This document shows, in pieces, positions 1 to 13,640 of a stretch of DNA of 64,000 bases (position 1 is its first letter; each line of letters opens with the position of its first letter). Origin of the DNA: Karalla daura (Eukaryota > Chordata > Actinopteri > Chaetodontiformes > Leiognathidae); the NCBI GenBank assembly GCA_029224185.1, contig CM055196.1, forward strand, positions 11,633,509 through 11,697,508. The letters are read 5' to 3'. The translations under genes and the position numbers were made by a program. The notes below the pieces were generated by a model. That model searched no databases. It saw only the letters and a list, made by a program, of their open reading frames with translations, and was not told the origin of the DNA.

Positions 1-1227
1 ACACGCTGGGCGCTACCGATGCACAGCTGAAATATCCATGTCAGGGTGTTGATGGATCCCTGTTTCTTAGCAACCAGACTATGGTATGAGTGTGTTGATC
101 TGCCACCAAATGTGGCTCACACCGGTACAGCTGCACCAGGTTGGTTACAGTCTTCTAAGAATCACAGTAACATCAAATATCAAGGAATGTCTCAGTGGGT
201 CTTATTACGCTAAGACCCGTCGGATGCTAATTTAGGTCATCATACGATAGGCTGTGTTGTGTTCGCGTGGACTGCAGCTTTTATTTGTGCGTATTCGGGA
301 AAAGATTTAACAGTGGAGATGAGGTCTGTATGGAGCCCATCTGGTTTCAGTTGTTTAGAAACAAATACTGAGTGGCCGCAACATAAAAACACATGGGAAT
401 GCTGGGCCACAAGTTTATATCGTGTGGGAACAAGATTGCTAAATTGTGGCCATGTTTTATTACTTTGGAAGGGACAAGAGCAGTAAGTCGTGGCCCGGAC
501 TGTCACAATGTATGGAAATGAGATGATTCAAGTCCCGAGTGATTCAAGTGGGATGGGGGTGTGTTTCGGGAGCAGTCCATCCAGTACCTTACCCACTTTG
601 TGTTGTGGTAGTCCTATCTCCAGAGCACACAGGTCCCCAGTCCACCACAGGCCTTGACCTTGATGCATGTTTTTCAGGCTGTGGGATTGTTACAGGGCAC
701 ACACACACACACACACCATTCTCACACTTGCATAAGGTGTATTTAAAGCCTTCAAACAACCTTAATGCTTAATGTTGTTGGACCGTTGGGGAAAAGGAGA
801 GAACCCAAAGAAAACAGAGAGAACATGCAAACACCACATAGCAAGGCCCGCAAATTAGGAAGTGGAGTGGTTAAACTAAATCAGGTCAAACTCGTCCATG
901 TGACGGTGCTAAAGGTGATGGCGCCAAGTTAGTCAACAGCAAAAACTTCCATCCAGATGACTCATATGATTTAATTTTCATGCATTATTAATTAATTGCC
1001 GTGACTTATGCGTTATTTAAGTGTGGCCACGGTTTTAGTGCTCAGGCTACAGAGGTTAGTGTTCAGTCCAGAGTTTGGTGTCCTCCGGGATTTGCTTCAC
1101 GATAGGTGAAACAAACCGTTGACACGTTACAATTAGATAGAAAACAGTGTTTCAGAACTGATTGTCCTGCAGTAAGTGTCATTTTCAGAGCCTTGTTTGA
1201 CCTTCTCGTGCTCTTTCTCTATGACAG
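1..1227 (+). other. nfat5 upstream intron (no exon recognised)
   Basis: No coding exon is recognisable here. The first nfat5 exon in the window begins at 1228 with an acceptor in phase 1, so this stretch should be the end of the preceding intron. The mammalian first exon of the common isoform, which encodes the short N-terminal piece before ESVYDLLP, is not visible. The stretch holds a short CA run at about 697-716 and, at about 780-850, a fragment resembling the teleost interspersed repeat seen elsewhere in the window. Confidence 0.6.
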
Positions 1228-2783
1228 AGTCAGTATATGACCTCCTCCCCAAAGAGCTCCAGCTCCAGCCGTCGTCCGCCCAGACAGACCCACCCACCAT
1301 GAGCCAGATGAGCGGAGGAGAGGCGGGACCTCCCCCCTCGGCAGCCTTGGCCTCAGGTGAGCTACCTTGTTTGGTCCATGAAAACCATGATCTGGGATCA
1401 GTTTCCCTTCGCCAAACACATTCCCCAACTCAGTAGGGGGTGAAGAAGAAGAAAAAAAAATATGGCCTTGTATCAGTGTCTGGGGGCAACTTCACCCTTT
1501 CACCAGCTTCTGAGACACACAGGGTTTGTGAGATGGTTCGGGCTGATGTTAGCATGATGCGACACGTTAGGCTCCTTTTCGGCATACCTGCAGTTTTGTT
1601 GTCATCGGTACCAGTGGTGATGTGGAGGCAGAGAGTTCAGGGTTTCTACCGTGGGATTTGGGCTGACTTCATTTTTTTGTTTTGCTCAGCAACAGAGACC
1701 ACTATCACCTAAATATCTGTTTTTGTCATCACTGTACGAGTCGGGCCAATCTGTGTTAGTCGAAGCTGCTGGATGTTTGAGTGGCAAACATCTCTCCCTG
1801 TTCTCCCAAATGTAGCATGGGAGCTTGCATTGCTTTGAGTTTGGGCTGTTGATTTTTTTTTTTTTTTGCACTCCCTGCTGTTCTTCACACTTCTACAGTA
1901 ATTGTGTGTAAATGCAATGTGAAAATGCTGCCAGGTGGTGTCTGTATGCACTGTGTACTACGAGCTACAAATGTGGGTGTTGGCTCCAATTGGTTTTAAC
2001 GAACAAGTTAGATGCTATTAGCAAGCTAACTAAACTAACCAGCACCTGACTGAAACCAGTTTCACACTGGTGCCAGGAATCAAAGGCTCTCAGTGGTTTC
2101 TGAGCACCGAATCCTCCACACTTCTCTTTTCCTGGAAGGTTTTACTCTGAAATAACACCCCCAGGTGATGCTGAGTTTTCATTAACAGCATGCTAACGTG
2201 TTTTTTGTTACTGTTTTTCTGCAGCTCCTTTCCTTGTGATGCTTGTGCTCTATACTTTTTTTTTTCCCGTCTTCCACTGGGCTTTTAGGAATACATTTGT
2301 GGCAGCGTACGCAGTCCTGCTGATCCATACACACTGTCCTTTGACTCAAGCAGTCGTAGCAGACATTCCTCATGCTTTGACATTTCATTGTGTTCAAGTG
2401 TCCGTGTCGGTGCTTTGCTCTCAGAGGGTGTCAGCCTAGCGTCGTCTCGGTCAGTGCCTAGAGGAGAAGCAGCCTTTGCACGTTGTCCTTTCTCGCGTAC
2501 AAACAATGGCAGGTCATCTGATCATTTATCCAGGTTTCCAGCTAATCAGGTTTTTAAGGAGGTTCAGTCTCGTCATGAAACAGTGAAGTTGCCCCTAACA
2601 ATCCCTGGACTGTAATTTTTTCATTTCATTTTATTCTTTTGAGATATGATTGACCAAAGGCAAAGAATGTATTCTGATCTTGGATCATGGCTCAGGGCAG
2701 CCGACACCTACACCATCGTAGCTGTGATGGATTCTAGTCTTGAGTTTCATCCAGGCAGCAAACTAACTGGTTAGCAGTCACAT

Positions 2784-2817
<34 letters not shown>

Positions 2818-5800
2818 TTTCTTTGTCAATGCTATCTTTTTAACTATCCTGTCTGACCCAGCTGGCCCTAAGCAGTGCTGATCAAAAAGCATGATTACTG
2901 TAATGTCCTTCAGGTCACCATTAACCGAATACACACATTACAACTTCAGCGTGTCTATAAATGATCAACTTCTCAGAGTTGCTCCTTCCTACAGTGTATT
3001 AACTCATCCAATTTACTGATTGACAGAAGTTGAATCTTGAATGATCAGCTCTCTTGTTGCTCATTGGCTGTCTCGTTTTTATTGCAGGAAGTTCCCTCTG
3101 AGGCAGGGAGTGTCTGCATATAAAATGGTCTGCAGTTCACTGCTCCATAGGTCAGAGGCTTGTTTATTCTGTCTCCATGGCTACGCTCAGTCCCAACCAA
3201 AATCTTCCAATTGGCATGCGCAAACTACTGTTTACTACTGAATGCACATTGCACAAACTGTACTGTAACCCTCGCAGATCTAATTTGGCGCCACATTACC
3301 AGCTTGCAAAATTTGGCTGTACAAGAAAGTTTGACCAGATTTTGTTCTGTTTATTTCCTGGCAATGTGTATGTAACGATTTGTAGCTTGCTTTTGTTTTT
3401 GTAAACAAAGCATGTCAGTTTTTATCACATTGATTTTTTTAATTGAGAAAGGTTTTGTAGGAATCAAAACATTTGTGGGACCTATAGTACCCTTCTCAAC
3501 TTTAACTTCTGAATTTTTGATCAATGCTTGACAGCTCTCGCATGCACAGTGAGAGCATATAACCCACAAACAGCCTGTTGAAATTAGAGTTGGGAAGAGG
3601 GGAAATCAATACAAATCATGCACAAATTCAGCTGCTTGAATGGGACTGCTAGCCTGCTCTGTGCTGGACATCTGTGCTAACTTGTTTGTCTGTATATACC
3701 GCTACAGATGCCACCTCCTCCACCTCCAGCCCCTCAGCCTCCTCCTCACTGGCCATGGGAGTCCAATCCACTGGCTCCTCTACCTCATCCTCAGACCATC
3801 TCAAAGTGCCCCAGCATGCCCACTCCAGCGGAGGGGATGGAGCTGGAGCCTCAGAGATGCAAGCTATGGAGGATGCGGCGTCTGCCACCAGCCGAGGCAA
3901 CAGCGGAGCAAACACTGCGGCGGGAGACACGGGCTCGGGAGTGTTATCAGGCCTCCAGCAGCCTCAGAACACGCCGTCCAAGCGCAGGCCCGTGTTGAGC
4001 ATATCGCCGCCCCCCGAGGATCTCTTCGATGACAGCCAGATGTCTTGCCAAGATGAGCCGGCGGGAGCGGCCCCGACAGGTCCGGACTCGGAGCACAGCA
4101 GCAGCATGTGGGCCGACGACTCCGTCTCCAACTTCAGCCTGATCAGCTCCATCTCCTACAACGACAACACGGAGGTGCCGCGCAAGTCCCGGAAACGCAC
4201 CCCCCGCCAGAGGCCCGGCCCCAAGCCCGCTCACCCAGAGGACAGCATGGACGTGTTTGACGCCGACAGCGCCAAGGCCCCCCACTTCGTCCTGTCCCAA
4301 CTGGGCACGGACAAGACCAGTCCCATAGCCAGGTGGGATGACCCTTCCCCAGTGAAAAGCACATAAACCTGAGCACCTGTAAACCCCTGTAAAGGTGGTT
4401 TAATTCAGTTATGTCCGGGGAAATTGAGTTTCTAGAAGTTATATTAAAGCTGTCATGTGATGTGTCTCGCCCCCGCAGTTCTCTTGAGTCCGGGACTTTG
4501 GTGAAGGGAGGCTCGCTGTCGTCCCAGTTCCACCAAAGGAGTGACGGGAAGGAGCTAAAGATCCTGGTGCAGCCGGAGACCCAGCACAGGGCTCGCTACC
4601 TGACCGAGGGCAGCAGAGGCTCTGTGAAAGACCGCACACAGCAGGGATTCCCCACTGTCAAGGTCTGACACCGACTGGGCCATGAAACGAGTCCAAGCAC
4701 ACAACCAGGGAGAAACGTGTCTCTCTCGGACAACCTTGACAATCATCCCCGCATTTCACTGCACATCACATCAATATTAATAGTTTTCGTGATACATGAA
4801 ACAATGCGTTCTCCAATCGGGTTACTGTGTGGTGTCAGCCTAGAACAACTTGATTAATGAATGGCGTTGTGTTCTCCATTATTTAACTCAAACTGAATTA
4901 TTTACATGTTTTCCTTCGCCCTGTCTCCCCAGTTGGAAGGTGTGAATGAACCAGTTGTGCTGCAGGTGTTTGTAGCCAACGATGCCGGCAGAGTGAAGCC
5001 GCACGGTTTCTACCAGGCCTGCAGGGTGACGGGACGCAACACCACTGCCTGCAAGGAGGTGGACATAGAGGGCACCACCGTGATCGAGATCCCCCTGGAG
5101 CCCAGCACTGATATGACTCTGGCGTAAGGAGCTCCGACGTTTTGTGGAGAGTGTTTTATTTTCATGGTTCTCACAGCTTTGTCCGGTATTTGATGTTTGT
5201 CCTGTGCTGTTTCTACAGGGTGGACTGCGTAGGAATCCTGAAGCTGCGCAACGCAGACGTGGAGGCCCGCATCGGTGTGGCAGGGTCCAAGAAGAAGAGT
5301 ACGCGTGCCAGGCTGGCCTTCAGAGTCAACATCCCCCAGCCTGATGGATCAGTCCTGACTCTGCAGGTCCCTTCATCGCCCATCCTCTGCAGTAAGTAGT
5401 TCAGGCTCAATTAGGAAAGCGCTCTTTAGAGGGATAAGACGGGGCCCTGGTGCCAAGGGCTCGGGAATGCTGTTAGTGATTTGTGTTGTTTGGCTCTCAT
5501 CACACAGAGCATTTAGGATGATGTCCGTGGAACGCTGGCTTTCTTTTTGCTTTGTATTCCTCACGCCCTCTGGCAAACACTAGCCCAGATGTCACGTGAG
5601 TGTTGACTCTCTGCTGCTCCTGTAATTCTCCAGCCCAGCCAGCAGGAGTGCCAGAGATCCTGAAGAAGAGCCTCCACAGCTGCTCAGTGAGAGGGGGAGA
5701 GGAAGTGTTCATCATTGGAAAGAACTTCCTCAAAGGAACCAAAGTTATTTTTCAGGAGAACATTTCAGGTATTGCGACCAGATCCATGCCTCTGTTGTGT

Positions 5801-8800
5801 TCAGATGTATCGGAGAGGACTTTATGTGAGTTCCTGAATGACCTCAAGAATGTTTCTCGTTGCACTCGTAGATGATAATTCCTGGCAGGCTGAAGCAAAG
5901 ATTGACATGGACCTTTTCCATCAGGTCAGTTCGACTGAACGATGCGCTGCTGTTTCCGCTCAAACGTGCCTGCTTTCACTGACCAGCCTCCTCGTGAGAT
6001 GTGACTCTGAGCATTTTATTCTCCAGAACCATTTGATAGTGACCGTTCCACCGTTCCACAACCAGTCCATCACCTCTCCGGTTTCTGTGGGAATCTTTGT
6101 GATGACCAATGCTGGTCGATCGCACGATGCCCAGACCTTCACCTACACTCCAGAATTAGGTAAGTGGAAGGCCCTCAGCCCACATGGGATATTCTGATAT
6201 TTTTTTGTTTTTACTAACAATCCCAAATGATAGGCTTCCTCTGTGTCTTATAGTAAATACACTCACAGTGCACAATAATTGCTTAATTAATGGTAACGAT
6301 AGCTCACTCTCCAATCTCGCCCTCAGCAGATAACCTAAATGTGCAGACAATAAAAACAGAGGGACCCCCCCTGGTCCAGACATGTATATTTGATTGCCAG
6401 ATCAAATCACTATCTTCTGAGCGAAGTGACTGCTCCGGTCAGCCCTCCAAAAGGCAAGAGGACACGCCCATGGAAGTGTCGAGCAACCCTCCGGCCGCAG
6501 ACGTCTTCAAAGTAAACTGCTGCTCATTCTCAGGGAGAAATCAAAGTATCCATTTCCAAACTGCAGTCACCAACATTTTTGCCTGTTCTCTTTTCCCAGT
6601 CTTCCCCTGACCCTCTGGTCTCGGTGCAGCAGAGCCTGGAGCTCAGCTCCAGTCCTCATCCGGGCGGAGAGTCCTTTCAGAACCCAATGCCACTCCAACC
6701 TGAGGATGTGGAGCTCCCCCAGGCGCCCCCTGTCTTCCCGAGTCTAGAGACTCTGGGCAGCATTCAAAAGCAAGACATCGCCCCCACGCCCTCCTTCCCA
6801 GTGTCTGGAGACACTACAATCCCGCCTGTGACGCCCGAAGTCCCGCAGCAGTTCCTCAGAGACCCTCAGGACAGCCTGCCTCCAGAGAGTTCCAGTAACA
6901 GCGGAACGGTTGTGGTTGTGGCCATGCCCCAGATGGCAACTCCCCCTCAGCCCCAGCCACAACAAGCACAGGTTCCCTTGTTCCCACAGGAAGGGGTGGC
7001 CCAGCTGGAGAGGGCAGTACGTGAGCTACAGGCCGGAGGGAACACCACGCTCCAGCAGGTGCTGGAGGCGGCCGTAGCACAGCAGCAGCTCAACTCTGTG
7101 CTGTACAGCCCCACGCCCTCGGCCGAGTCCCTGCAGCAGCACGTCCAGGAGAACATGAATAGCCTCCGCCTGGGAACCACAGACAGCTCGCTGTCCACGC
7201 AGCAGCAGCTGCAGATGCAGCAGCAGCAGCAGCAGCAGATACAGCAACAACAGATACAGCAGCAGCAGCAAATCCAGCAACAGCAGCAACAGATACAGCA
7301 ACAGCAGCAACAGATCCAACAACAACAACAGATCCAACAACAACAACAGATCCAACAACAACAGATCCAGCAGCAGCAGCAACAGCAGATCCAGCAGCAG
7401 TTCCAGCAACACCAACAGCTGCAGCAGCAGCAAATCCTGGGGAACCTTCAGCATCAACAGCAGCACTTACAGCAGCAACAGCAGCAGGTCCTCGGCACTA
7501 TCCAGATCCAGCAGCAGCTCATCCTGCAGCCGCAAGACCAACAGCAGCTGCAGCAGCAGCAGCAGCAGCAGCAGATCATGGAGAATATTCAGCAGCAGCA
7601 ACAGCAGCTGCAGCAGAACCAACAACAGCAAGTGCTGGGCAACATCCAGCTGCAGGACCAGCAGCAGCAGAATCAGATGCTCACCAGTCTCCAGCTGCAG
7701 CAGCAGCAGCAGCAGCAGCAGAGTCAGGCCCTGAGCAACCTGCAGCAGCAGCAGCAGCTGCAGGAGCAGCAGCAGCAGGTGCTGGAGAACCTGCAGCAGC
7801 ACCTGCAGGCCGAGCTGCTGCAGCAGCCCCAGATCCACCCAGCGCCCCAGGTGCAGCAGCCCGTGTCGCTCCTTCAGCAGGCTGGAGAGCTGCTCACCAT
7901 CCAGACCAGCTTCCCCACGCAGCCTCCGTCCCACACATCCCCACCGGCGCAGCTCTTCCAGTCGCCGCAGCCGCTGGCCGAGGCCCAGGGCTCCCAGCAG
8001 CAGGTCCAGGCCGCCCTGCTCCAGAACACACTGACCGTCCTGACCAGCGGCAGCCTCAACTCTGAGCAGCAGCCCGCAGGGTCCACTCTGTACCTGTCCC
8101 CCAGCCCTCAGCCCCAGCAGCCGCAGCAGCAGCAGCTGGCTTTCATCTCCTCCATGGAGACGTCCAACCAGCCCCAGTCCGTGGCGATGTTCCAGAACCA
8201 GCCCCAAGCTCAGCTCTCCCAAATGCAGCAACAGGGCACCCCCATGGAGCAGCAGCAGTCTCCACAGCAGGCCCAGCAACAGCCGCAGCAGCTTCCCCTG
8301 GGCCAGCAGGGCACCTTGTTCCAAAGCATCCCCAACCACTCCCAGGCCAACCCCGTACCGCAGAGCCAGCTGTCCCAAACGCAACAGACAGGTCTGCTCC
8401 TGTGCACCACAGATCTCAACCCCCAGGCTATTCCCCCCACCATTCTCTTCAGCACTCAGACCCAAGGCCCTTCCCCTATGGGGAGCATAAGCGTTGGAAT
8501 CCCACAACCGGAACCAGCAGAGCCCATGTCTTTCCAAGACCAGAGCTCCTCAGGAAGCAACTCCACATCCACCGAGAGCCGACAGCAGGGTCTGTTCCAG
8601 GAACAGCAGCCAATGCAAGTGGGCCCCAGCCCCAGCAGCATCCCGAGCAGTCAACCGGTGGAGCTGTTCCTGCCGCAGACGTCTCTGTCCAGCCTGCAGA
8701 CCACTATTGGCTCTCAGGAGCTGAGCAACCAGGCTCCAGCCCCTGGCACCACCATCTTCGTGGTGCAGGGTGGTGTGAGTGTGGTCGCCAGTCCTGGCCA

Positions 8801-9401
8801 GCAGCCCCCAGAGCAGCTCTTCCAGACGACTGTGGGTGGGAATGTGGCTCCACAAGGACAAGCCAACCTGTTTGTGTTTGGCATCCAGAATGGTAAGATG
8901 ATTATGGCCGGTGTTGGATTCTTGACTTGTCCAAACACTTCCTGGATTGTTTGAGTTTCACTGCCAAAGCCTTTTTGGATTGTAGCATTTATTTCCAGTT
9001 TTCTTCTCCTCCCAGATTCAGCCCAGCTGCTCAATTCCTCTGGCCCGACCCTGCCCGCTCAGAGCCAAGCCCAGAACTCCAGCCACATGCCTCTGTTGGA
9101 CCAGCCCATGGCCCAAGCCGCCCCCTCGATGCCGGCCACCCTGCACAGCACCTTAGAAAACACCCTCCAGGCACAAATGCAGTCCAGCATGCAGAGTGCA
9201 ATGCAGACAAACACACCGGCCGCTCTGCAGTCGGGTTTGCAGGCAGCCATAGAAACCAGCCTGCCGACCCCCATGCAGACCAACCTGCAGACACAGATCC
9301 AGAGCAGCATACAGAATCAGTTGCAGGCGTCGATATCTGCATCAGCCAGCATGGATAAAATAGCTGACATACTGGAAACCCTACAGAAGCAGAGCGAGTG
9401 A
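1228..9401 (+). CDS. nfat5: Nuclear factor of activated T cells 5 (NFAT5/TonEBP), 5'-partial
   Basis: Tonicity-responsive Rel-family transcription factor, nuclear, which drives osmoprotective genes. Exons read: 1228-1356, 3708-4332, 4479-4662, 4933-5123, 5219-5391, 5634-5768, 5872-5924, 6027-6159, 6327-6511, 6600-8892, 9016-9401 (stop TGA). All phases agree, giving about 1495 visible residues; the N-terminal exon(s) lie outside. The first exon carries ESVYDLLPKELQLQPS. Exon 3708-4332 carries ISPPPEDL and the basic stretch RKSRKRTPRQRPG, matching the mammalian NLS region. Exons 4479-5391 encode the Rel DNA-binding half, including RARYLTEG and KDRTQQGFPTVK. Exons 5634-6159 encode the IPT/dimerisation half (GVPEILKKSLHSCSV, FTYTPE). 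Exon 6327-6511 has an IKTE sumoylation-type motif and DTPMEV as in mammals. The giant exon is the Q-rich transactivation region. The orthologue call is very secure; the missing start is the only gap. Confidence 0.97.
1357..3707 (+). other. nfat5 intron with small repeats
   Basis: Intron between the first two visible nfat5 exons, with donor GTGAGC at 1357 and acceptor CTACAG ending at 3707. It contains a T-rich run at about 1853-1867 and a (GA)n run at 2785-2815. I see no further exon or RNA gene. Confidence 0.7.
7200..7865 (+). repeat. nfat5: CAG/CAA repeat encoding a Q-rich domain of nfat5
   Basis: Mostly CAG codons mixed with CAA, interrupted every few residues by I, L, M, H or V codons (for example QIQQQQQ units around 7240-7400, where CAACAACAACAGATC-type units recur). 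It sits inside the big nfat5 exon and stays in frame throughout. The antisense leucine-rich reading frames over it are shadows. Mammalian NFAT5 also has glutamine tracts, but as far as I recall they are shorter and more dispersed. Confidence 0.9.
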
Positions 9402-12400
9402 CATGTAGCTCAAAGTTAGGCATCCTCACACCAACAAACAGAATGACAGGCCGTGGTTATGTTGTGCCAATTCCACTAAACTATGAGATTTTAAAAAAAA
9501 TTGACAATTGAATGCCCCCATTTGCCTAAATCCCAAATTCTAATCTAATCTAATCCCTTGGTTTTATGGAATATTTACAGTTAACTATAGCCATTTCGCG
9601 GGCCGTTTCCGTTGAATTCGCCTTTGTTATTACCCCTCTTGCGGGATCAGAGAGGCTTGTAATAACTGCTTTATTATCCGTCAGTCTCAGAGATGCAGTT
9701 TTAGTGTTTGTGTTCTTATCATATGAGCCTAAGGAGATGACGAACGGCGGGGGTAAAGACTCCGCCGTGTTTGCCGTGAAAACTGGAAGGGGGTAGCGAA
9801 TGTCCGTCGTAGGAAACGGCAATGAGATGGAGATGAGTCTGGGAGAGCAGGCGGAGCAGATAAAACAGCAAGCCGTGGAGCGAATAACAGATTCCACACA
9901 AGTGTTGGATGTAGGCTGAATCTCATTTAGTGAGTGTAATACCCTCACTCCATCCCGAGAGGCAGACTGTATTTTTGTCTGCTTGCCGAGACAGAAACAG
10001 GCGTCTCAACCACCTAATTGGAAATCTTATTTTTTTGCAACGGATGATCTTTTTTTTTGAGGTTAACTAAATCACATGTTTGCAAATGGCAACAATTTGA
10101 CTTAAATCTACTCTGAGAGTAAAGACTATTAAGCTATGTGCATTTGTAGGAATGTATGGCTGGCAGCCTGCGCCCGAGCACTCTTATCAGGAGAATATGG
10201 AGTATTGAAATCCACCAAATTATTATGGGCATCAAAACACTGGGATTGCACAGGGTGCATCGATAGAGGGGGAACTGTTAGACGCTCGCAAATGAGATTC
10301 AACCTGGTGAATAACGCGACTTGGCCTTTCAAATTTTGGCACCTCCCAGTGTTTCACATTCGTTCTGTTCTCAGCACTGGGTCCGCAGAAGGTTTTAACT
10401 GGTGAAGTTTGAAGAAGCATTCAACAATGTAGTATGTTCATCTTTCTTTCTTTTTTTTTTCGAAGCAGTTGGTAATCTCTACCAATTTAATGTGGATAGA
10501 AAGAAACTTTCCACTAGTGAAAACGGAGTGTCGTGTGGTTTTATAAACATTTTATCTCAAGCACTTTATAACCTCTAGCTAATCCTTATATCCGTCCACA
10601 GCTCTCTACTGACCCAGCTGAATTTGTACTTGGAGACGTCCAGTTGAAAAAAAAACAAAAAACGAAAACAAAAACAAAAAACAAGGGGAAAAAAAATAAA
10701 GAAAAAAAAGCATAAAGCAGTCGTCTTTGTACAGGAAAATACATCTTAACCGAGCATTTTTACATTTTGTCATGTCTGAATATTTTTGAGGTCGAAAATA
10801 GGACAACTTTGTATAGGACATCTGCTCACTGTTGAATTCCTCTTTGTATTCAGTCTCAGTGGTCCAGTCAAGTCGGTCAGAAAACAAAAAAAAACAAACA
10901 AATACACAAACGGAAAAAAACAAACAGCCATTCCCACAAAAGCATTGTCATATCTCAGTGTTGGAGTGGTGAGTAGGCCTTTTTGTCCATTAGACACTGA
11001 CGACCCACCATAAATAAATACTGATCCATTTAGTTTGTGCATTGAAATGAAGGATTTTCATCGTATTGCTATTTGTACTATTTACTGTTCAATCTGTCAC
11101 TTGAGACTGTTTTACCTTGTGTTGTGTTAAATATTTAAGTTTTTTTGTTGTTTTTTTTTGTCTCAGTGTTGGTACCATGTGCAGGCTGGTGCCATGTGAA
11201 GTTGGCATCCAGTTACCCGTCCCTTGTCTTGTGAACAGGGGCTCACTGGTAAATGAAATCTCTGTTACATAGAGGCCGCCATTTTGATTCTATCTATGGT
11301 GCTATGTGCGGGAGTGATGGGCACTTCTGATGTGTTGTTCGTACATATAACAGTTTCTACTTATATATCAATAGCGCTGACGTTGTTATTTTTGTGAGGC
11401 GGAGTGGAGTCTCGAGAGCTGGCTGTTGTTGTGGGGTCAGACTGGAGTGCACCCAGGCATACCAAAGCTCCTGTTGTGAATCATTGTCTACTCGTCCCAT
11501 ACTTGCCCCTTTGCGAATGCCCTCATAATGTTTACTCGTTTGTATCTACTCATTTAAATTATGCAGCTCTTACATGGTTAACAAGTTCGGCGTGTCGTTT
11601 TTGTTTTCGTTTTTTTCTCTGTTCCGAGTGCAAGATTTTTAAAAGACGTGCAAAGGTACTTTGTTTCATGGATCAGTTAGCCTCTCATTAACATTTCCAC
11701 CGATTTGATACATTTCTCACGACATTACTCTATTTTTTCATGCAAAGTAACACTGCTGTACTTTCCATATCTGTAACCGTAGCCAGATAGGTGTTTATCA
11801 ACAGGCCAACTTTTGACAATAATTCAAAGTGTTAGAATAGCATCGCTCACACACGCATCTGTTTACATTTTCATAGTCATACTATTTTGTCCTGCGGCTG
11901 GTAGTGATCCATTTTGAAGTAACTTATCTTTTTTAGAATTTTGTATCCATGTATCAAAATGTAGAGTATTTTTGTAAAACTAAACTGTTTTGGTTTATGC
12001 TCATCATAGCACAGAATATCATTGCTGGTATGGTTTCCTGACATGAAGGGCAGGTTTATCGTGAAGTGTTTGAAATTAGAGCTATAAGTAAGTGAACATG
12101 ATGCAACTGTGTTAGGACTTAAATCTACTGTTTAAACATTGACTCAAACCCAACCTGTATGACGTAATACACACGGGCTAGGTTCCTCGTGGGTATTTCT
12201 AATTTTCTTTTTTTTTTTTTTTTGGATGGCATGCATCTCAAATGGCACTTTGACTCATCCATTAACTGTAGGTCAGGTTAGAGCGCAGTAGTGATGTTTC
12301 CAAGCATTCCATTCCTCTTGGTTAGGGGGAGTAATAAGAGCACATGATGTTTGCAGGAAGAAGTGTGGAACAGTAATGCCTCTCAAAGCCATACCAACAC

Positions 12401-13640
12401 AGAAAGCCAACCTGTGACTTCAGTTTCATGAATGTAAGTTTTACCTCATGGTGTGGACATAGAGCTTGCTCTACATCTAACATCGGACCAATTACAGTTT
12501 TAGAGAACATATATTTTGAGGCAGAGGGGATGGGTGGGGTGGCACCAAATGTCATTTCTATCACTGTACGTATGTCAGAATGTGTTTGGTTTTTGTTCTT
12601 TTGTTTTTTTTGTCTTGGATTGTGGTGTAATTTCATGTGTTCACGTCCAGTCGTTTTAGTTCCGAGCAATCCAGGATGCTCAGTCTGACTCTTCAAATAG
12701 CCACTTCCACCTGAAAGAAACCTTGTGAAACAGGAATTAAATGGCGGTGAAGATAGCACACAAATCTTTACACAATATCGGTTTTGTCCTTCAGTCATGT
12801 AAATGAATATCCATGTATATTTAAATGTGAAATATACTGCAGGGGTATCTTGAATTGAAATTGTGATGCTTTCAACAGAACTTTGTGTGCCTTGATAACT
12901 TAACCGTTACTCTGCTGTGTTTACTGGTGTCCCTTTTGTGTCACTGCTATTTGGCTCCACGTCCTCTTTATTCTCCAGGACTGTCTGACATCAGAACACA
13001 TCTCCAGTGATTGAAGATTTATTTCTAAACACAAGTGCAACCACAGCCCATAGCGATTATATTTTTCAACATTTTCCGTTTTGAAGTCCAATCTATCAGA
13101 GTGAGCACTCTCAACATGACGTCGTGCAGCTTCACCAGTGAATCGTCAGCTTTGTTCTTTTTTCTGTTGAAAACATTTTCATGCCTCATGAGATTTGTAC
13201 GTGTGAGGTAAAAGGGACGAGACAGTGGAGATTGTTTTATGGAGAGCTTTCTTGTGTTGATGTGCTTGTCAACATTACTATTGTTGCTGTGAAATGCTTG
13301 ATCAAAAAGGAGCAACCATGATAAATTAACTGTTAATTGCCAATAGTGTGAGCTGTATCTTGTGTGTAATCAGTTTGCTCACGTTTCCTAGTTCGCTATC
13401 TATTTCACATTCTCCAACAGTTCTGTTGTATCCGTTCTGTGTAGCTTGAGCTTTAGTATCTAGCCTTAAGACCCTGCAGTCAGGATAAAGGTCAACCCCA
13501 GTGTGTTTATCATACATCTGAATTATTATTAACATGTACTTTGCCTTGGTCTGGACATTTGTATACTCTTTTGTTTATATCTGTAATCCTGCTGCTACAT
13601 TAAATGAATTAATAAAAATGTAAACATCTCGATTCTCTTC
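9402..13640 (+). other. nfat5: nfat5 3' untranslated region
   Basis: About 4.2 kb after the nfat5 stop without a recognisable exon. A canonical AATAAA lies at 13611-13616, followed by a T-rich stretch, and is the likely main polyadenylation site. The A-rich block at 10645-10715 includes AATAAAG and could be an internal site. Long 3'UTRs are usual for vertebrate NFAT5. The longest frame here, antisense at 12322-12798, has no recognisable domain. Confidence 0.75.

Noticed and set aside
7467..8537. Long antisense leucine-rich frame (356 codons)
   Set aside because: It is the complement of the CAG/CAA repeat in nfat5; CTG codons on the other strand give leucine runs with no independent support.
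12322..12798. 158-codon antisense frame in the nfat5 3'UTR
   Set aside because: No recognisable domain, no splice or promoter context; chance frame in long non-coding sequence.
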